Both the position numbers and the translations under genes were made by a program. From an uncultured Anaerolineae bacterium (GTDB lineage: Bacteria; Chloroflexota; Anaerolineae; J036; Brachytrichaceae): 55,689 bases of DNA. Each line of letters opens with the position of its first letter. The first letter of the stretch is position 1. The stretch is from assembly GCA_938034415.1 (NCBI GenBank), contig CALHLE010000037.1, forward strand, positions 1 to 55,689, read 5' to 3'. Shown here in pieces: positions 46,772-55,421 of the stretch. The notes beneath the pieces were generated by a model. It was not told the DNA's origin, ran no database searches, and was given only the letters and a program-made list of their open reading frames with translations.

Positions 46772-48850
46772 GTGGCTGCTTCGACACAACCCCAACTAGC
46801 TAGAGTAGGCAACCGGCCCACGCCGACTTCATCGTTGTTTGCGCGCACGCGCGCCTGGTTCACGCCGCTGCGGCTGGAGGCCACCTGCGTGGTAATCACC
46901 TTCATCGCCATGATGGCCGGACTGATCACGTCGAACATGGAGGTGAATCCAACCGTGCCGGCGCTCTTCTACCTAGTCGCCTACGTCAGCGGCGGCATCT
47001 TCGGCGTACAGGCCGGCATCGAGTCGCTGCGCCGCTTCCAAATAGACGTAGACCTACTTATGGTCCTGGCTGCGCTGGGCGCGGTAGTCATCGGCTCGCC
47101 ATTCGAGGGGGCGATGTTGCTGTTCCTGTTCTCGCTCTCGAACGTCTTACAAGCATACGCCCTGGGCCGCACCCGCAGCGCCATCCAGGCGCTGATGAAA
47201 CTGCGGCCAGAGCAAGCGCTGGTTAAGCGCGACGGCGAGACCGTGTTGATGCCGATTGAACAACTCGCCATCGGCGACCGCATCCTAGTACGGCCCGGCG
47301 AGCGCGTGCCGCTGGACGGCATAGTCGTGGAGGGCGAGAGCACACTCGATCAGTCATCACTCACCGGCGAGTCCATGCCGGTCGGCAAGCGCGTCGGCGA
47401 CCTGGTCTTCGCCGGCACGGTCAACCAGTCCGGCAGCCTAGAAGTGAAGGTCACCAAGCTGGCCCGCGACTCGACCATCGCCCGGCTGATTCAGATGGTC
47501 GAAGAGGCGCAAAGCCAGAAAGCCCCCACCGAGCGCTTTCTTGACAAGTTCGAGCAGGTGTATGCCGTCGGCGTGATCCTCTTTACGCTGTTCCTGATGA
47601 TCGTCCCGCCGGCATTCTTCAACGCGCCGTTCGAGGCGTCGCTCTACCGCGCCATCACCGTGATGGTGGTCGCGTCACCCTGCGCGTTGATCATCAGCAC
47701 TCCGGCGTCCATCCTCTCGGCCATTGCCAACGGCGCGCGCCGCGGCATCCTCTTCAAAGGCGGCGCGCATCTGGAGCGCGCCGGCCGGCTCGACATCGTC
47801 GCCTTCGACAAGACCGGCACGCTCACGGTGGGCAAGCCGACCGTCACCGACGTGATGATCATCCCGCTCAACGCGCCGGATTGCGACGATCAAGCCGATG
47901 ACGCAGCCGACGATCCATGTCTGCCGGACATCCCCGAACACATCCGCAGGGAACAAGAGAACATCCTGCTTGCGCTGGCTGCCGCCGTCGAATCCAAGTC
48001 CGAGCACCCGCTGGCGCTGGCCATCGTGGATACCGCCAAGCATCGCGGCCTGAACATTCCTGCAGCGACGGACTTCGTGAATACCACCGGCAAGGGTGTG
48101 CGGGCACGGGTGGCTTTCATGGGCGGGCTAACTATTGCCATCGGCAGCCCGCGCTATTTCGAGGGCTATCAGGTCACCGGCATGACGCGCGCCATGCGCC
48201 AGGTGGTTCAACTCCAGGATGAGGGCAAGACCTCGGTGTTGGTCGCCAAGATAAACGAGGGGCGCGCTAACATCCTGGGCATCATCGCCATCGCCGACGT
48301 CGTCCGCCCCAGCGCCCCCGCTGTCATCAAGCGGCTGCGCGAATTGGGCATCCAGCGCACGGTGATGCTGACGGGCGACAACGAACGCGTCGCGCGCGCC
48401 GTCGCCCGGCAGACCGGCGTGGACGAGTTCTATGCCGACCTGCTGCCGGCGGACAAAGTGGCGCAGATCAAACGCTTGCGCGACGGGGCCGGCAAGCCGA
48501 ACGCAGTGGCGATGGTCGGCGATGGGGTCAACGATGCGCCGGCGCTGGCCAGCGCGAGCCTAGGCGTTGCGATGGGCGCCGCCGGCACCGACGTGGCGCT
48601 CGAAACCGCCGACGTGGTGCTGATGTCGGACGACCTGCGCAACATCCCCTATGCAATCTCGCTCAGCCGGCAGGCGCGCCGCGTCATTATCCAGAATCTG
48701 GCATTCGCCATCGCCGTGATCGCTCTGCTGGTGATCGCTGCGCTGGGATTCGATCTGCCTCTCCCCATCGGCGTCGTCGGGCACGAGGGCAGCACAGTGA
48801 TCGTGGTGTTGAACGGCTTGCGGCTCTTGATGTTTCGGGAGAAGTCGTGA
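46772..48850 (+). CDS. P1B-4-type metal-transporting ATPase
   Basis: A 692-residue heavy-metal P-type ATPase with eight predicted helices and no N-terminal metal-binding domain. The TM6 motif is SPC (ASPCALIIS). The late-helix motif HEGSTVIVVLNGLRLL matches the P1B-4 group, whose members export Fe(II), Co(II), Zn(II) or related ions. Catalytic motifs are LTGES, DKTGTLTV (phospho-Asp), SEHPLA and GDGVNDAPAL. Coupling to a DtxR regulator suggests Fe(II) or Mn(II) efflux. It starts at GTG 46772; an earlier in-frame TTG at 46754, overlapping the regulator, is possible. A strong terminator follows. Confidence 0.88.
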   Translation: MAASTQPQLARVGNRPTPTSSLFARTRAWFTPLRLEATCVVITFIAMMAGLITSNMEVNPTVPALFYLVAYVSGGIFGVQAGIESLRRFQIDVDLLMVLAALGAVVIGSPFEGAMLLFLFSLSNVLQAYALGRTRSAIQALMKLRPEQALVKRDGETVLMPIEQLAIGDRILVRPGERVPLDGIVVEGESTLDQSSLTGESMPVGKRVGDLVFAGTVNQSGSLEVKVTKLARDSTIARLIQMVEEAQSQKAPTERFLDKFEQVYAVGVILFTLFLMIVPPAFFNAPFEASLYRAITVMVVASPCALIISTPASILSAIANGARRGILFKGGAHLERAGRLDIVAFDKTGTLTVGKPTVTDVMIIPLNAPDCDDQADDAADDPCLPDIPEHIRREQENILLALAAAVESKSEHPLALAIVDTAKHRGLNIPAATDFVNTTGKGVRARVAFMGGLTIAIGSPRYFEGYQVTGMTRAMRQVVQLQDEGKTSVLVAKINEGRANILGIIAIADVVRPSAPAVIKRLRELGIQRTVMLTGDNERVARAVARQTGVDEFYADLLPADKVAQIKRLRDGAGKPNAVAMVGDGVNDAPALASASLGVAMGAAGTDVALETADVVLMSDDLRNIPYAISLSRQARRVIIQNLAFAIAVIALLVIAALGFDLPLPIGVVGHEGSTVIVVLNGLRLLMFREKS

Positions 48851-48940
48851 GTGATCCGTTGAGCCGTGAGGTGAAAGCTAGCGCGCGTTTGTGGCAGACG
48901 CGTCGGCGCGGCTCGCTCTCTGGAGACGGAGTACAACGTG

Positions 48941-48983
48941 AGGCCCTGATGTTCTCGTGCAGAACATCAGGGCCTGGCTTTTT
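48941..48983 (+). terminator. Rho-independent terminator of the DtxR-ATPase operon
   Basis: AGGCCCTGATGTTCT (48941-48955) and AGAACATCAGGGCCT (48961-48975) form a perfect 15-bp stem with a CGTGC loop, followed by GGCTTTTT. It lies 90 bp after the ATPase stop and points the right way. Confidence 0.92.
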
Positions 48984-49025
48984 GCCTCTGCGCAACTACG
49001 CGATCAACGCAGTGGCGCCCAACGC

Positions 49026-49313
49026 TCACGACTTCTTCGCCGCAGCTGCCGCGACAGCCTTGTTGTAAAGCTTCATCAAACGCGACTTGCGTCGGGCAGC
49101 GTTGTTCTTGTGAATTACGCCCTTGCCGGCGGCGCGATCGAGATAGCTGATCGCCTTGACCAGCTCGACTTTTGCCCGCTCAAGGTCTTTCGACATGATC
49201 GCCAGGCGCGTCTTCTTGATCGCAGTGCGCGAGCGCGAGCGATGCAAACGGTTAAACTGCGCCTTGCGCGCGCTATTCCGAATGCGCTGCTTTGCCGATG
49301 CAGTATTAGCCAC
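49026..49313 (-). CDS. rpsT: Ribosomal protein bS20
   Basis: A 95-residue small-subunit protein that binds 16S rRNA. The first 12 residues read ANTASAKQRIRN and the Lys/Arg-rich helices follow. The C-terminal region has GVIHKNNAARRKSRLMKLYN. The start is GTG 49313 (the reading frame is open further upstream, but the family start is here). GAGAGG lies 7 nt upstream. The 3' end has a poly-Ala stretch (AVAAAAAKKS). Confidence 0.95.
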   Translation of the reverse strand: MANTASAKQRIRNSARKAQFNRLHRSRSRTAIKKTRLAIMSKDLERAKVELVKAISYLDRAAGKGVIHKNNAARRKSRLMKLYNKAVAAAAAKKS

Positions 49314-49421
49314 TGGAATCCCTCTCCGATTCGGTTGAAAGTTGGGCCAATTTGCGCGCCTCTTGCCGGCGCGCAACACGCCTACATTCTACCCAGGTTC
49401 GGCCAGGCCGTCCAGCGGTGA

Positions 49422-49427
49422 TACACT
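49422..49427 (+). promoter_or_regulatory. -10 box for the NuoL/N-like gene
   Basis: TACACT 8 nt before GTG 49436. It is one of the weaker members of the leaderless promoter set. Confidence 0.35.
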
Positions 49428-49435
49428 TCGGCGTC

Positions 49436-51079
49436 GTGTTGCCCTTTGTGCTGCTGATCGCGCTCACGGCATCGCCATTGCTCGGCATTCTGCTTGCTGC
49501 CGCCTTCGCCCAGCCCCCTTGCCAGACCGCGCGGCTCGCATTGCCAACCCGGCTGCCGGTCATCGCCGGAGCCGGCGGCGCGCTGATCGCGGCTTGGATG
49601 CTGCTCGGGCAGGCCGACTGGGAAACCGTCGTCGGGAACTGGTCGCCCGTGTCATTCACCGGCTTGCCTTTGGCAATGGCCGGGTTCGCACCCTCTGCCG
49701 GCATCATCATCGCTTGGACCACACTCTACTTTCTGCGCAGCTTGCAGTCACCGAACGCGGCGCACCTAGAAAGCGCCCCGGCCGCGCCGGCGTTCCTCAT
49801 CGCTTCGCTGGCGCTTGTTGCATTTGCCAACAACCTGGTGACGCTGCTGGTCGGACTGGGCCTCACCGATCTGCTCACGGCATATTGCGCGCTGCGGCAA
49901 CAAGACAACGAGCGCAACGCGCTAATCGGGCTGATGCTGAGCGGCTTATCTGTTGCGCTGCTAACCCTCATTGCCGCCGCGCATATCTCCGCGGGCAACA
50001 GCCCACACCTTCCCCTCGTCCGCCTAGACGCATCCGCAGCAACGCCGCTGGCGCTGGCCATCGCGCTGCGATTGAACTTTGCGCCGTTTCGCGCATCATC
50101 TGATGCGTGGGGCGACCTGCGGATGGCTGCCGGAGCGGTGGGCGGTCTGCTCACACTCACCCGCCTGCCGACGCTGGGCATCACGCGCTTGCCGGAATGG
50201 TTCTACGGGCTTGCGCTTGCGAGCGCGCTGCTCACACTCCTCATCGCGCTCTTGCGGGCCGAAGACCGGGCCGATGCGCTTGCGCCGGCTGTTGCGACGG
50301 TCGGCGCATATCTCGCCGGCGCGAGCGCCGTCCTAGCCTCACCAGGCGCAACGGCGGCTGCGACCATCGCCTGGCTTGTCGGAGCGGCGTCGATCGGCCA
50401 GCCGCAATTCACCGATGCGCCGTTATGGGCCAGACGAGTCCGGCGCGCCGTGCGCGCCGCTGGCGCGCTGTGTCTGATCGGCGCGCCGCTCACAGTGGGG
50501 TTCGTCGGACAAGCCGGCGCCGTCGCAACCTGGACAGAGCGCAGCGTAGGCGGATGGCCGTTCGCCCTCGCCTGGAGCGTCGTTTTCGCGCTGATGACCT
50601 ACGCCTTGCTCAGGCTAGTTGTCAGGTCGGCCGACGGGGAGGCGCAGACGGTGCGCTTCACCGCGCATCCTCTTCGCCCCAGCGTGTGGGTCGCGCGCGA
50701 AGCGATCGGCGGGCTGACGGTGCTGGCGCCCATCCTGACATTTGGCATCGCCCCGGCATTGCTCACAGCCGGCTCCCTGGCCGATGCGTTGGCGCGCAAC
50801 AGCGCAGCCGGCTGGGTCGGCTGGGGTATCGCCGTTGTTGCCGGCGCCCTGATCTGGCGGCTGGAATCGCGTTGGCGGCCTGCCATCCGCTCGATCAGCG
50901 ATCGCGTCATCGGCGCGCTGGAACTCGGCTGGTGCTACAGCCTGCTGGGCGGCGCAGTGGCGCGGTTGCGTCGCCCGTTCGGACAGGTGTTCGCGCTGCT
51001 GGAGAGCGACGGCATGTTGCTATGGGCGATCATCGCCGTGTTGCTGACCGTGCTGATCGCGCGGCCAGGCGGACCATAG
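49436..51079 (+). CDS. Polytopic membrane protein, distant NuoL/M/N-like
   Basis: A 547-residue protein with roughly 14 hydrophobic helices. Some segments resemble proton-pumping NuoL/M/N and Mrp antiporter subunits: VGLGLTDLLTAYCALRQQ and the LNFAPFRASSDAWGD turn, which recalls their broken-helix motif. The Lys and His residues needed for proton transfer are not obvious in these places, so a pump role is doubtful. The gene begins at GTG (49418 is another possible GTG) and runs 3 bp from the next membrane-protein gene, so the two are probably coexpressed. Confidence 0.5.
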   Translation: MLPFVLLIALTASPLLGILLAAAFAQPPCQTARLALPTRLPVIAGAGGALIAAWMLLGQADWETVVGNWSPVSFTGLPLAMAGFAPSAGIIIAWTTLYFLRSLQSPNAAHLESAPAAPAFLIASLALVAFANNLVTLLVGLGLTDLLTAYCALRQQDNERNALIGLMLSGLSVALLTLIAAAHISAGNSPHLPLVRLDASAATPLALAIALRLNFAPFRASSDAWGDLRMAAGAVGGLLTLTRLPTLGITRLPEWFYGLALASALLTLLIALLRAEDRADALAPAVATVGAYLAGASAVLASPGATAAATIAWLVGAASIGQPQFTDAPLWARRVRRAVRAAGALCLIGAPLTVGFVGQAGAVATWTERSVGGWPFALAWSVVFALMTYALLRLVVRSADGEAQTVRFTAHPLRPSVWVAREAIGGLTVLAPILTFGIAPALLTAGSLADALARNSAAGWVGWGIAVVAGALIWRLESRWRPAIRSISDRVIGALELGWCYSLLGGAVARLRRPFGQVFALLESDGMLLWAIIAVLLTVLIARPGGP

Positions 51080-51082
51080 CTC

Positions 51083-51871
51083 ATGGGTGAGAGATTGCCG
51101 CTGCGCGTCTTTCCGCTCGCCGCCTTCGTCGTATTGGCGCTGCTGGCCACGGCAGCGCCGGCGGAATGGTTGCGCGCTTTTGATTGGGTCGGGAACGCCG
51201 TATGCCATCGCATCCCGGCGCGGTCGTTCTTCGTCGCCGGACGGCAACTGCCGGTGTGCGCCCGCGATACCGGCATGTTCTCTGCCGCGCTGCTCGGGGT
51301 CATCAGCTTCACATGGACTTTGCGCAGCCGCGCTTCTGCCTTCCCGTCCCGCCCTTACGCCTACGTCTTCGTCGGGAGCTTCGTCGCCTGGGCGTTCGAC
51401 GGCTTCAATTCCTACTGGCTGCTGGCGACCGGGCGGACGCTGTTCTACCAGCCGCACAACTGGTTGCGCTTAACCACCGGCGCATTCATGGGCGTCGCGC
51501 TCAGCGCCTACGTGACGGCGATGGCCAATCAGGCAATCTGGCAGACGGCGGACGCCGCGCCGGTAGTTCATTCGTGGCGGGATGTGCTGCGGCTTATCGC
51601 CATCGCCTTCGTCGTCGTGGTCGTCGTGCTTTGGCGTCCCGATTTCTTGCTCGGGCCAATCGCGCTCACCAGCGGCCTCGGGGTGCTGGCGCTGCTGACG
51701 CTTGTGAACGGCTTGATTGCGCTGGTGGCGATGCAGCAGCACGGGCGCGTGGAACGGTGGCGACAGCTCATTCTGCCGGCGATCATCGGCCTTATCCTCA
51801 CGCTGGCGCAGATCGGCCTGATCAACCTAGTCCGCGCGGCGCTCACCCAGCAGCTCGGCATGCCGTTCTGA
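51083..51871 (+). CDS. DUF2085 membrane protein
   Basis: A 262-residue membrane protein with about seven helices. It contains the DUF2085 pattern: AVCHRIPARSFFVAGRQLPVCARDTGMF, which can be split into CHRIP at about residue 41 and LPVCARDTG at about 56, with conserved Cys, His and Arg residues that look able to bind a metal or redox group. The family function is unknown. It is directly downstream of the NuoL/N-like gene. Confidence 0.75.
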   Translation: MGERLPLRVFPLAAFVVLALLATAAPAEWLRAFDWVGNAVCHRIPARSFFVAGRQLPVCARDTGMFSAALLGVISFTWTLRSRASAFPSRPYAYVFVGSFVAWAFDGFNSYWLLATGRTLFYQPHNWLRLTTGAFMGVALSAYVTAMANQAIWQTADAAPVVHSWRDVLRLIAIAFVVVVVVLWRPDFLLGPIALTSGLGVLALLTLVNGLIALVAMQQHGRVERWRQLILPAIIGLILTLAQIGLINLVRAALTQQLGMPF

Positions 51872-51879
51872 GCGCCGCC

Positions 51880-52339
51880 TCATGCGCCCAATCTGCCGAG
51901 GATGCGCTCGGCGAACAGGCGCATGCCGCTATCGTCCGGCGCATCCACGAACCACAGCATGAAGTGCGTCACGCCCAATTCGGCGAAACGGCGGATCTGC
52001 GCTTCAATTTCATCCGGCGTGCCGATCAACCACGTTTCGCGCATCCAGGCCGGCGGCTCTGCCGCCTCGCCCCGCGCGAACGCCACCACGTCGGCCGCTC
52101 CGCTCGCCAGGCGGGATAAGCGCCAGCATCGCGTCGCGCTTACGGCGCAGTTCATCGCGGTCCGACGCGATCAGGATTTGCGCCTCGTAGGTCTTGGCGA
52201 TGGCGTCGTAGTCGCGGCCAACGCGGACGCAGGCGGCGCGCAGATCGCTCAATCGCTACCGCAGCGCTTCCAGTCCCTCGACTGTCGCGTTCAAGTCGCA
52301 CCATTCACCCCAGTTGCAAGCGAAGCGAAGGGAAGGCAT
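51880..52339 (-). pseudogene. Broken LLM-class flavin oxidoreductase (C-terminal part)
   Basis: The minus strand encodes the end of a luciferase-like flavin or F420-dependent monooxygenase: FACNWGEWCDLNA and GLEAL, then ACVRVGRDYDAIAKT, then MRETWLIGTPDEIEAQI and VTHFMLWFVDAP. Two defects are seen: an in-frame TAG at about 52257 (likely from CAG) and a frameshift near 52108, where the reading frame moves from ALIPPGERS to GAADVVAFARGE. The N-terminal two-thirds are missing. Confidence 0.75.
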
Positions 52340-52382
52340 GGGTGAGGATTAAGTGGTCTGCGAAGGTTCATCGAATGCGACC

Positions 52383-52425
52383 TTGACGGATTTCACTATG
52401 CGCATACAATTCAACGCGTGTTGAA
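52383..52425 (+). promoter_or_regulatory. arsR promoter and operator
   Basis: TTGACG (52383-52388) and TACAAT (52405-52410), 16 bp apart, place transcription at or beside the GTG start at 52418. A perfect palindrome TTCAAC-GCGT-GTTGAA (52410-52425) begins at the last base of the -10 and overlaps the start codon. Bound repressor would block initiation. Confidence 0.7.
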
Positions 52426-52795
52426 CTATTCAGCGACGGCTCAGACGGAGACGATAAGCCTTGAGCTGTTAGCCGAACGGCTGAAAGCCTTAGCAGAGCC
52501 AAACCGCCTGCGCATCTTCAACTTGTTGATGGATGGCGTGCAATGCAACTGCGAACTCAGCGAGGCGCTGGCCATGCCGCCCAACTTGATCTCGCACCAC
52601 CTGAGCAAGCTGCGCTCAGTCGGTTTGGTGGACGTAGAGCGCGACGAATGGGATTCGCGTTGGATTTACTACTCCATCAACCGCGCCGCGCTTGAAGAAC
52701 TCAACGCAGCGTTTGGCTCATTCTTCGACCCCAATCGCATCCAGCCCCGCCGGCTGACCTGCGGGCCACAGCACGCGATCTGCCGGCCCGAGTAG
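52418..52795 (+). CDS. arsR: ArsR-family arsenical-responsive repressor
   Basis: A 125-residue winged-helix repressor. The DNA-binding part has the SHHLSKLRSVGLV recognition helix. A CNC motif (GVQCNCELSEA) near residue 46 is the likely As(III) site, with two more Cys at the C-terminus (CGPQHAIC). The gene starts at GTG 52418, or possibly at the TTG next to it, inside its own operator. It leads an operon with arsC and acr3. Confidence 0.9.
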   Translation: MLNYSATAQTETISLELLAERLKALAEPNRLRIFNLLMDGVQCNCELSEALAMPPNLISHHLSKLRSVGLVDVERDEWDSRWIYYSINRAALEELNAAFGSFFDPNRIQPRRLTCGPQHAICRPE

Positions 52796-52806
52796 CAGGG
52801 CCTGGC

Positions 52807-53238
52807 ATGCAAAAAGCTCAAGCATTGAAGACTATGAAACGCAAGGTGCTCTTTCTCTGCACGGGAAATTCCTGCCGTTCACAGATGGCCGAAGCTATCG
52901 TCAACGCGCGGCTCGGCGACACGTGGGAGGCAGTCAGCGCAGGGACGAAGCCTGCCGGCTACGTCCACCCCAAGGCGCTGGCCGTGCTAGCGGAAATCGG
53001 AATTCAGCATGAGGGTCGGTCGAAACAAGTAGACGAGTTTCTGAACACAGATTTCGACTTGGTCATCACCGTCTGCGATTCGGCAGTGGAGGAGTGCCCG
53101 AACTGGCCGGGAAAGGGGAAACACGTCCATTACAGCTTTCCCGATCCGGCGCCGACCGATGACATCGTCGAATTTCGCAAAGTGCGCGACGAAATCGAGC
53201 GCACGATTCTTCCGTTACTGCGCGAGAACAGCGGGTGA
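52807..53238 (+). CDS. arsC: Arsenate reductase, thioredoxin-coupled type
   Basis: A low-molecular-weight phosphatase-fold enzyme that reduces arsenate to arsenite. The CX5R loop reads LCTGNSCRS, with the nucleophile near residue 18 (residue 9 if ATG 52834 is the start). The second and third Cys are in VCDSAVEECPNW. The DP loop is FPDPAPTD. Either ATG 52807 or ATG 52834 could be the start; neither has a strong ribosome-binding sequence. It is 12 bp after arsR. Confidence 0.93.
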   Translation: MQKAQALKTMKRKVLFLCTGNSCRSQMAEAIVNARLGDTWEAVSAGTKPAGYVHPKALAVLAEIGIQHEGRSKQVDEFLNTDFDLVITVCDSAVEECPNWPGKGKHVHYSFPDPAPTDDIVEFRKVRDEIERTILPLLRENSG

Positions 53239-53325
53239 TTCGCTTCATCACCGTTCACTGTAGGTCTCTTCAATCGGCGAAGCAAGTTAGAAATTGAATG
53301 AAGATTCTCACATTTGGAGGCGTGT

Positions 53326-54474
53326 ATGTCTGAAACTGTTGTGCTCAAAGCGCCGGCGCAAAGCCTGAGCAAGCAACTGTCCTTTCTAGACCGTTATCTG
53401 ACGCTGTGGATTTTCCTGGCGATGGCGGTAGGAGTCGGGATCGGCTTTCTGTTTCCGACGGAGGTCGAGCGATTCAACGCCGCAGTCTCGATTGGGACGA
53501 CAAACATCCCGATCGCGATCGGGCTGATCCTGATGATGTATCCGCCTTTCACCAAGGTGAAGTACGAAGAGCTGGGCGACGTCTTCCGCAACAAGAAGGT
53601 GCTGTCGCTTTCGCTGATCCAGAACTGGGTCATCGGCCCGGTGCTGATGTTCGCGCTGGCGGTGATCTTTCTGCAGGGCTACCCAGAGTATGCAGCCGGC
53701 TTGATCATGATCGGCCTGGCGCGCTGCATCGCGATGGTGATCGTGTGGAACGAACTGGCGCGCGGCGACACAGAATACGCGGCCGGCCTCGTGGCGTTCA
53801 ACAGCGTCTTCCAAGTGCTGTTCTACAGCGTATACGCCTACATCTTCCTGACAGTTCTGCCCACCTGGTTCGGCTTGACGGCGGTCACAGTGGACATCAC
53901 GATGGGGCAGATCGCCGAGAGCGTGTTCATTTACCTGGGCGTGCCATTCCTGGCCGGCTTTTTCACGCGCCTCATCCTGGTGCGCGCGAAGGGCAAGGAG
54001 TGGTACTACAAGCACTTCGTCCCCAAGGTCAGCCCGCTGACGCTGGTCGCCTTGCTCTTCACGATCGTGGTCATGTTCTCGCTCAAGGGCAACCTCATCG
54101 TCCAAATTCCGCTGGACGTCGTGCGGATCGCCATCCCGCTGCTGCTCTACTTCGTGATGATGTTCCTCGTTTCATTCGTTATGGGACATCGCCTCGGCGC
54201 AGACTACTCGAAGACGACCACGCTTTCCTTCACTGCCGCCAGCAACAACTTTGAACTGGCGATCGCGGTAGCCGTGGCGGTCTTCGGCATCAACAGCGGC
54301 GCAGCATTCGCTGCGGTCATCGGGCCGCTGGTGGAAGTGCCCGTGATGATCGGGTTGGTCAATGTGGCGTTCTGGCTGCAGAAACGCTGGTACCCACAAG
54401 CCGCATCCGCGCCGGCGATGGTCGCCGCGGCGCAAGAGGCCTGCCCGCCGAACGAGGCGCTGCTCCGCAAATAA
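53326..54474 (+). CDS. acr3: Arsenite efflux transporter ACR3
   Basis: A 382-residue membrane protein with ten helices, of the ACR3 type that exports arsenite. The conserved Cys is in [16 protein letters not shown], and the later [13 protein letters not shown] segment fits the family. The start is ATG 53326, with GGAGG about 5 nt upstream. An 87-bp gap from arsC holds no gene. The C-terminal tail is polar. Confidence 0.93.
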   Translation: MSETVVLKAPAQSLSKQLSFLDRYLTLWIFLAMAVGVGIGFLFPTEVERFNAAVSIGTTNIPIAIGLILMMYPPFTKVKYEELGDVFRNKKVLSLSLIQNWVIGPVLMFALAVIFLQGYPEYAAGLIMIGLARCIAMVIVWNELARGDTEYAAGLVAFNSVFQVLFYSVYAYIFLTVLPTWFGLTAVTVDITMGQIAESVFIYLGVPFLAGFFTRLILVRAKGKEWYYKHFVPKVSPLTLVALLFTIVVMFSLKGNLIVQIPLDVVRIAIPLLLYFVMMFLVSFVMGHRLGADYSKTTTLSFTAASNNFELAIAVAVAVFGINSGAAFAAVIGPLVEVPVMIGLVNVAFWLQKRWYPQAASAPAMVAAAQEACPPNEALLRK

Positions 54475-54483
54475 GCACGCTCG

Positions 54484-55389
54484 ATGTTCACCCGCGCCCT
54501 TTTCCCAACCGACCTTTCTTCTTACGCAGATTCCGTCCTGGCATGTCTTCCGGATCTGACATCCGCAGGCTTGCGCGAGGTGATCTTGCTCAGCGTGATC
54601 CGTCCCAGCGACGTGCCTCTGCCGGAGACGGTCAACCGCGAGAGCATGGACTACTGGCGCTGGAGCCTGGGCGAAAAGCTGAATATCGCCAAGATGGCGC
54701 TGGAGGGAAAGGGGCTGCGGGTGTGGACGCGGGTCGAATACGGCAATCCTGCCGAGCAAATCGTCCGCGTGGCGGAGGACGAGCGCGTCGAGATAATCAT
54801 CATGGGCGCGCAAGGCGCCACCGCTGCTCAGGAATTGTTGATCGGCAGCACCGCCTACGAAGTCATCCGCCGCGCCACCGTCCCAGTGCTCTTGCAAAAG
54901 TTCGAGGTGGTGCGCGAGCTGGGACACGTGAAATGCCGGCAGGCATGCGCAAGTGTTTTCGAGCGGATTTTGCATCCCACCGACTTTTCCGAGTGCGCCG
55001 ACGCCGCCTTTCAAGTGGTTAAACGCTTGAGGGCGGCCGGCACGAAGGAAGCCATCGTCTTGCACGTGCAAGATGAACGCGTGATGAAACTGCGCCCACG
55101 CGAACAATTGGCCGAGTTCGACCGCCAGGACGCCGAACGCCTGGAGGCGCTGTGCAGGGCTCTGCGCATGTTCGGTCTGCAAGCCACATCTGTTCTACGA
55201 CACGGGATCCCATTCAAGGAGGCGCTGGCTGTCGCGGACGAAATGAAGGTGTCGCTCATTGTTCTGGGTTCACACGGACGCAGCGCCGTCCGCGAAATGC
55301 TGGCCGGCAGCACCTTCGAGAATGTGGCGCGCCTCAGCCGCCAACCCGTCCTGGTAGTAAGACCGGGATTACACCAATTGCCTATCTAG
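54484..55389 (+). CDS. Tandem universal stress protein
   Basis: A 301-residue protein made of two Usp domains (about 1-140 and 155-297). The ATP-binding loop pattern G-x-x-G-x9-G-S/T is visible: IMGAQGATAAQELLIGST and VLGSHGRSAVREMLAGST. Usp proteins act in stress survival. It starts 9 bp after acr3, so it may belong to the arsenic operon transcript, but it has no known arsenic role. Confidence 0.88.
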   Translation: MFTRALFPTDLSSYADSVLACLPDLTSAGLREVILLSVIRPSDVPLPETVNRESMDYWRWSLGEKLNIAKMALEGKGLRVWTRVEYGNPAEQIVRVAEDERVEIIIMGAQGATAAQELLIGSTAYEVIRRATVPVLLQKFEVVRELGHVKCRQACASVFERILHPTDFSECADAAFQVVKRLRAAGTKEAIVLHVQDERVMKLRPREQLAEFDRQDAERLEALCRALRMFGLQATSVLRHGIPFKEALAVADEMKVSLIVLGSHGRSAVREMLAGSTFENVARLSRQPVLVVRPGLHQLPI

Positions 55390-55421
55390 AAAATCCGTGC
55401 TTTCGTCGTCCATTGCCCGTC

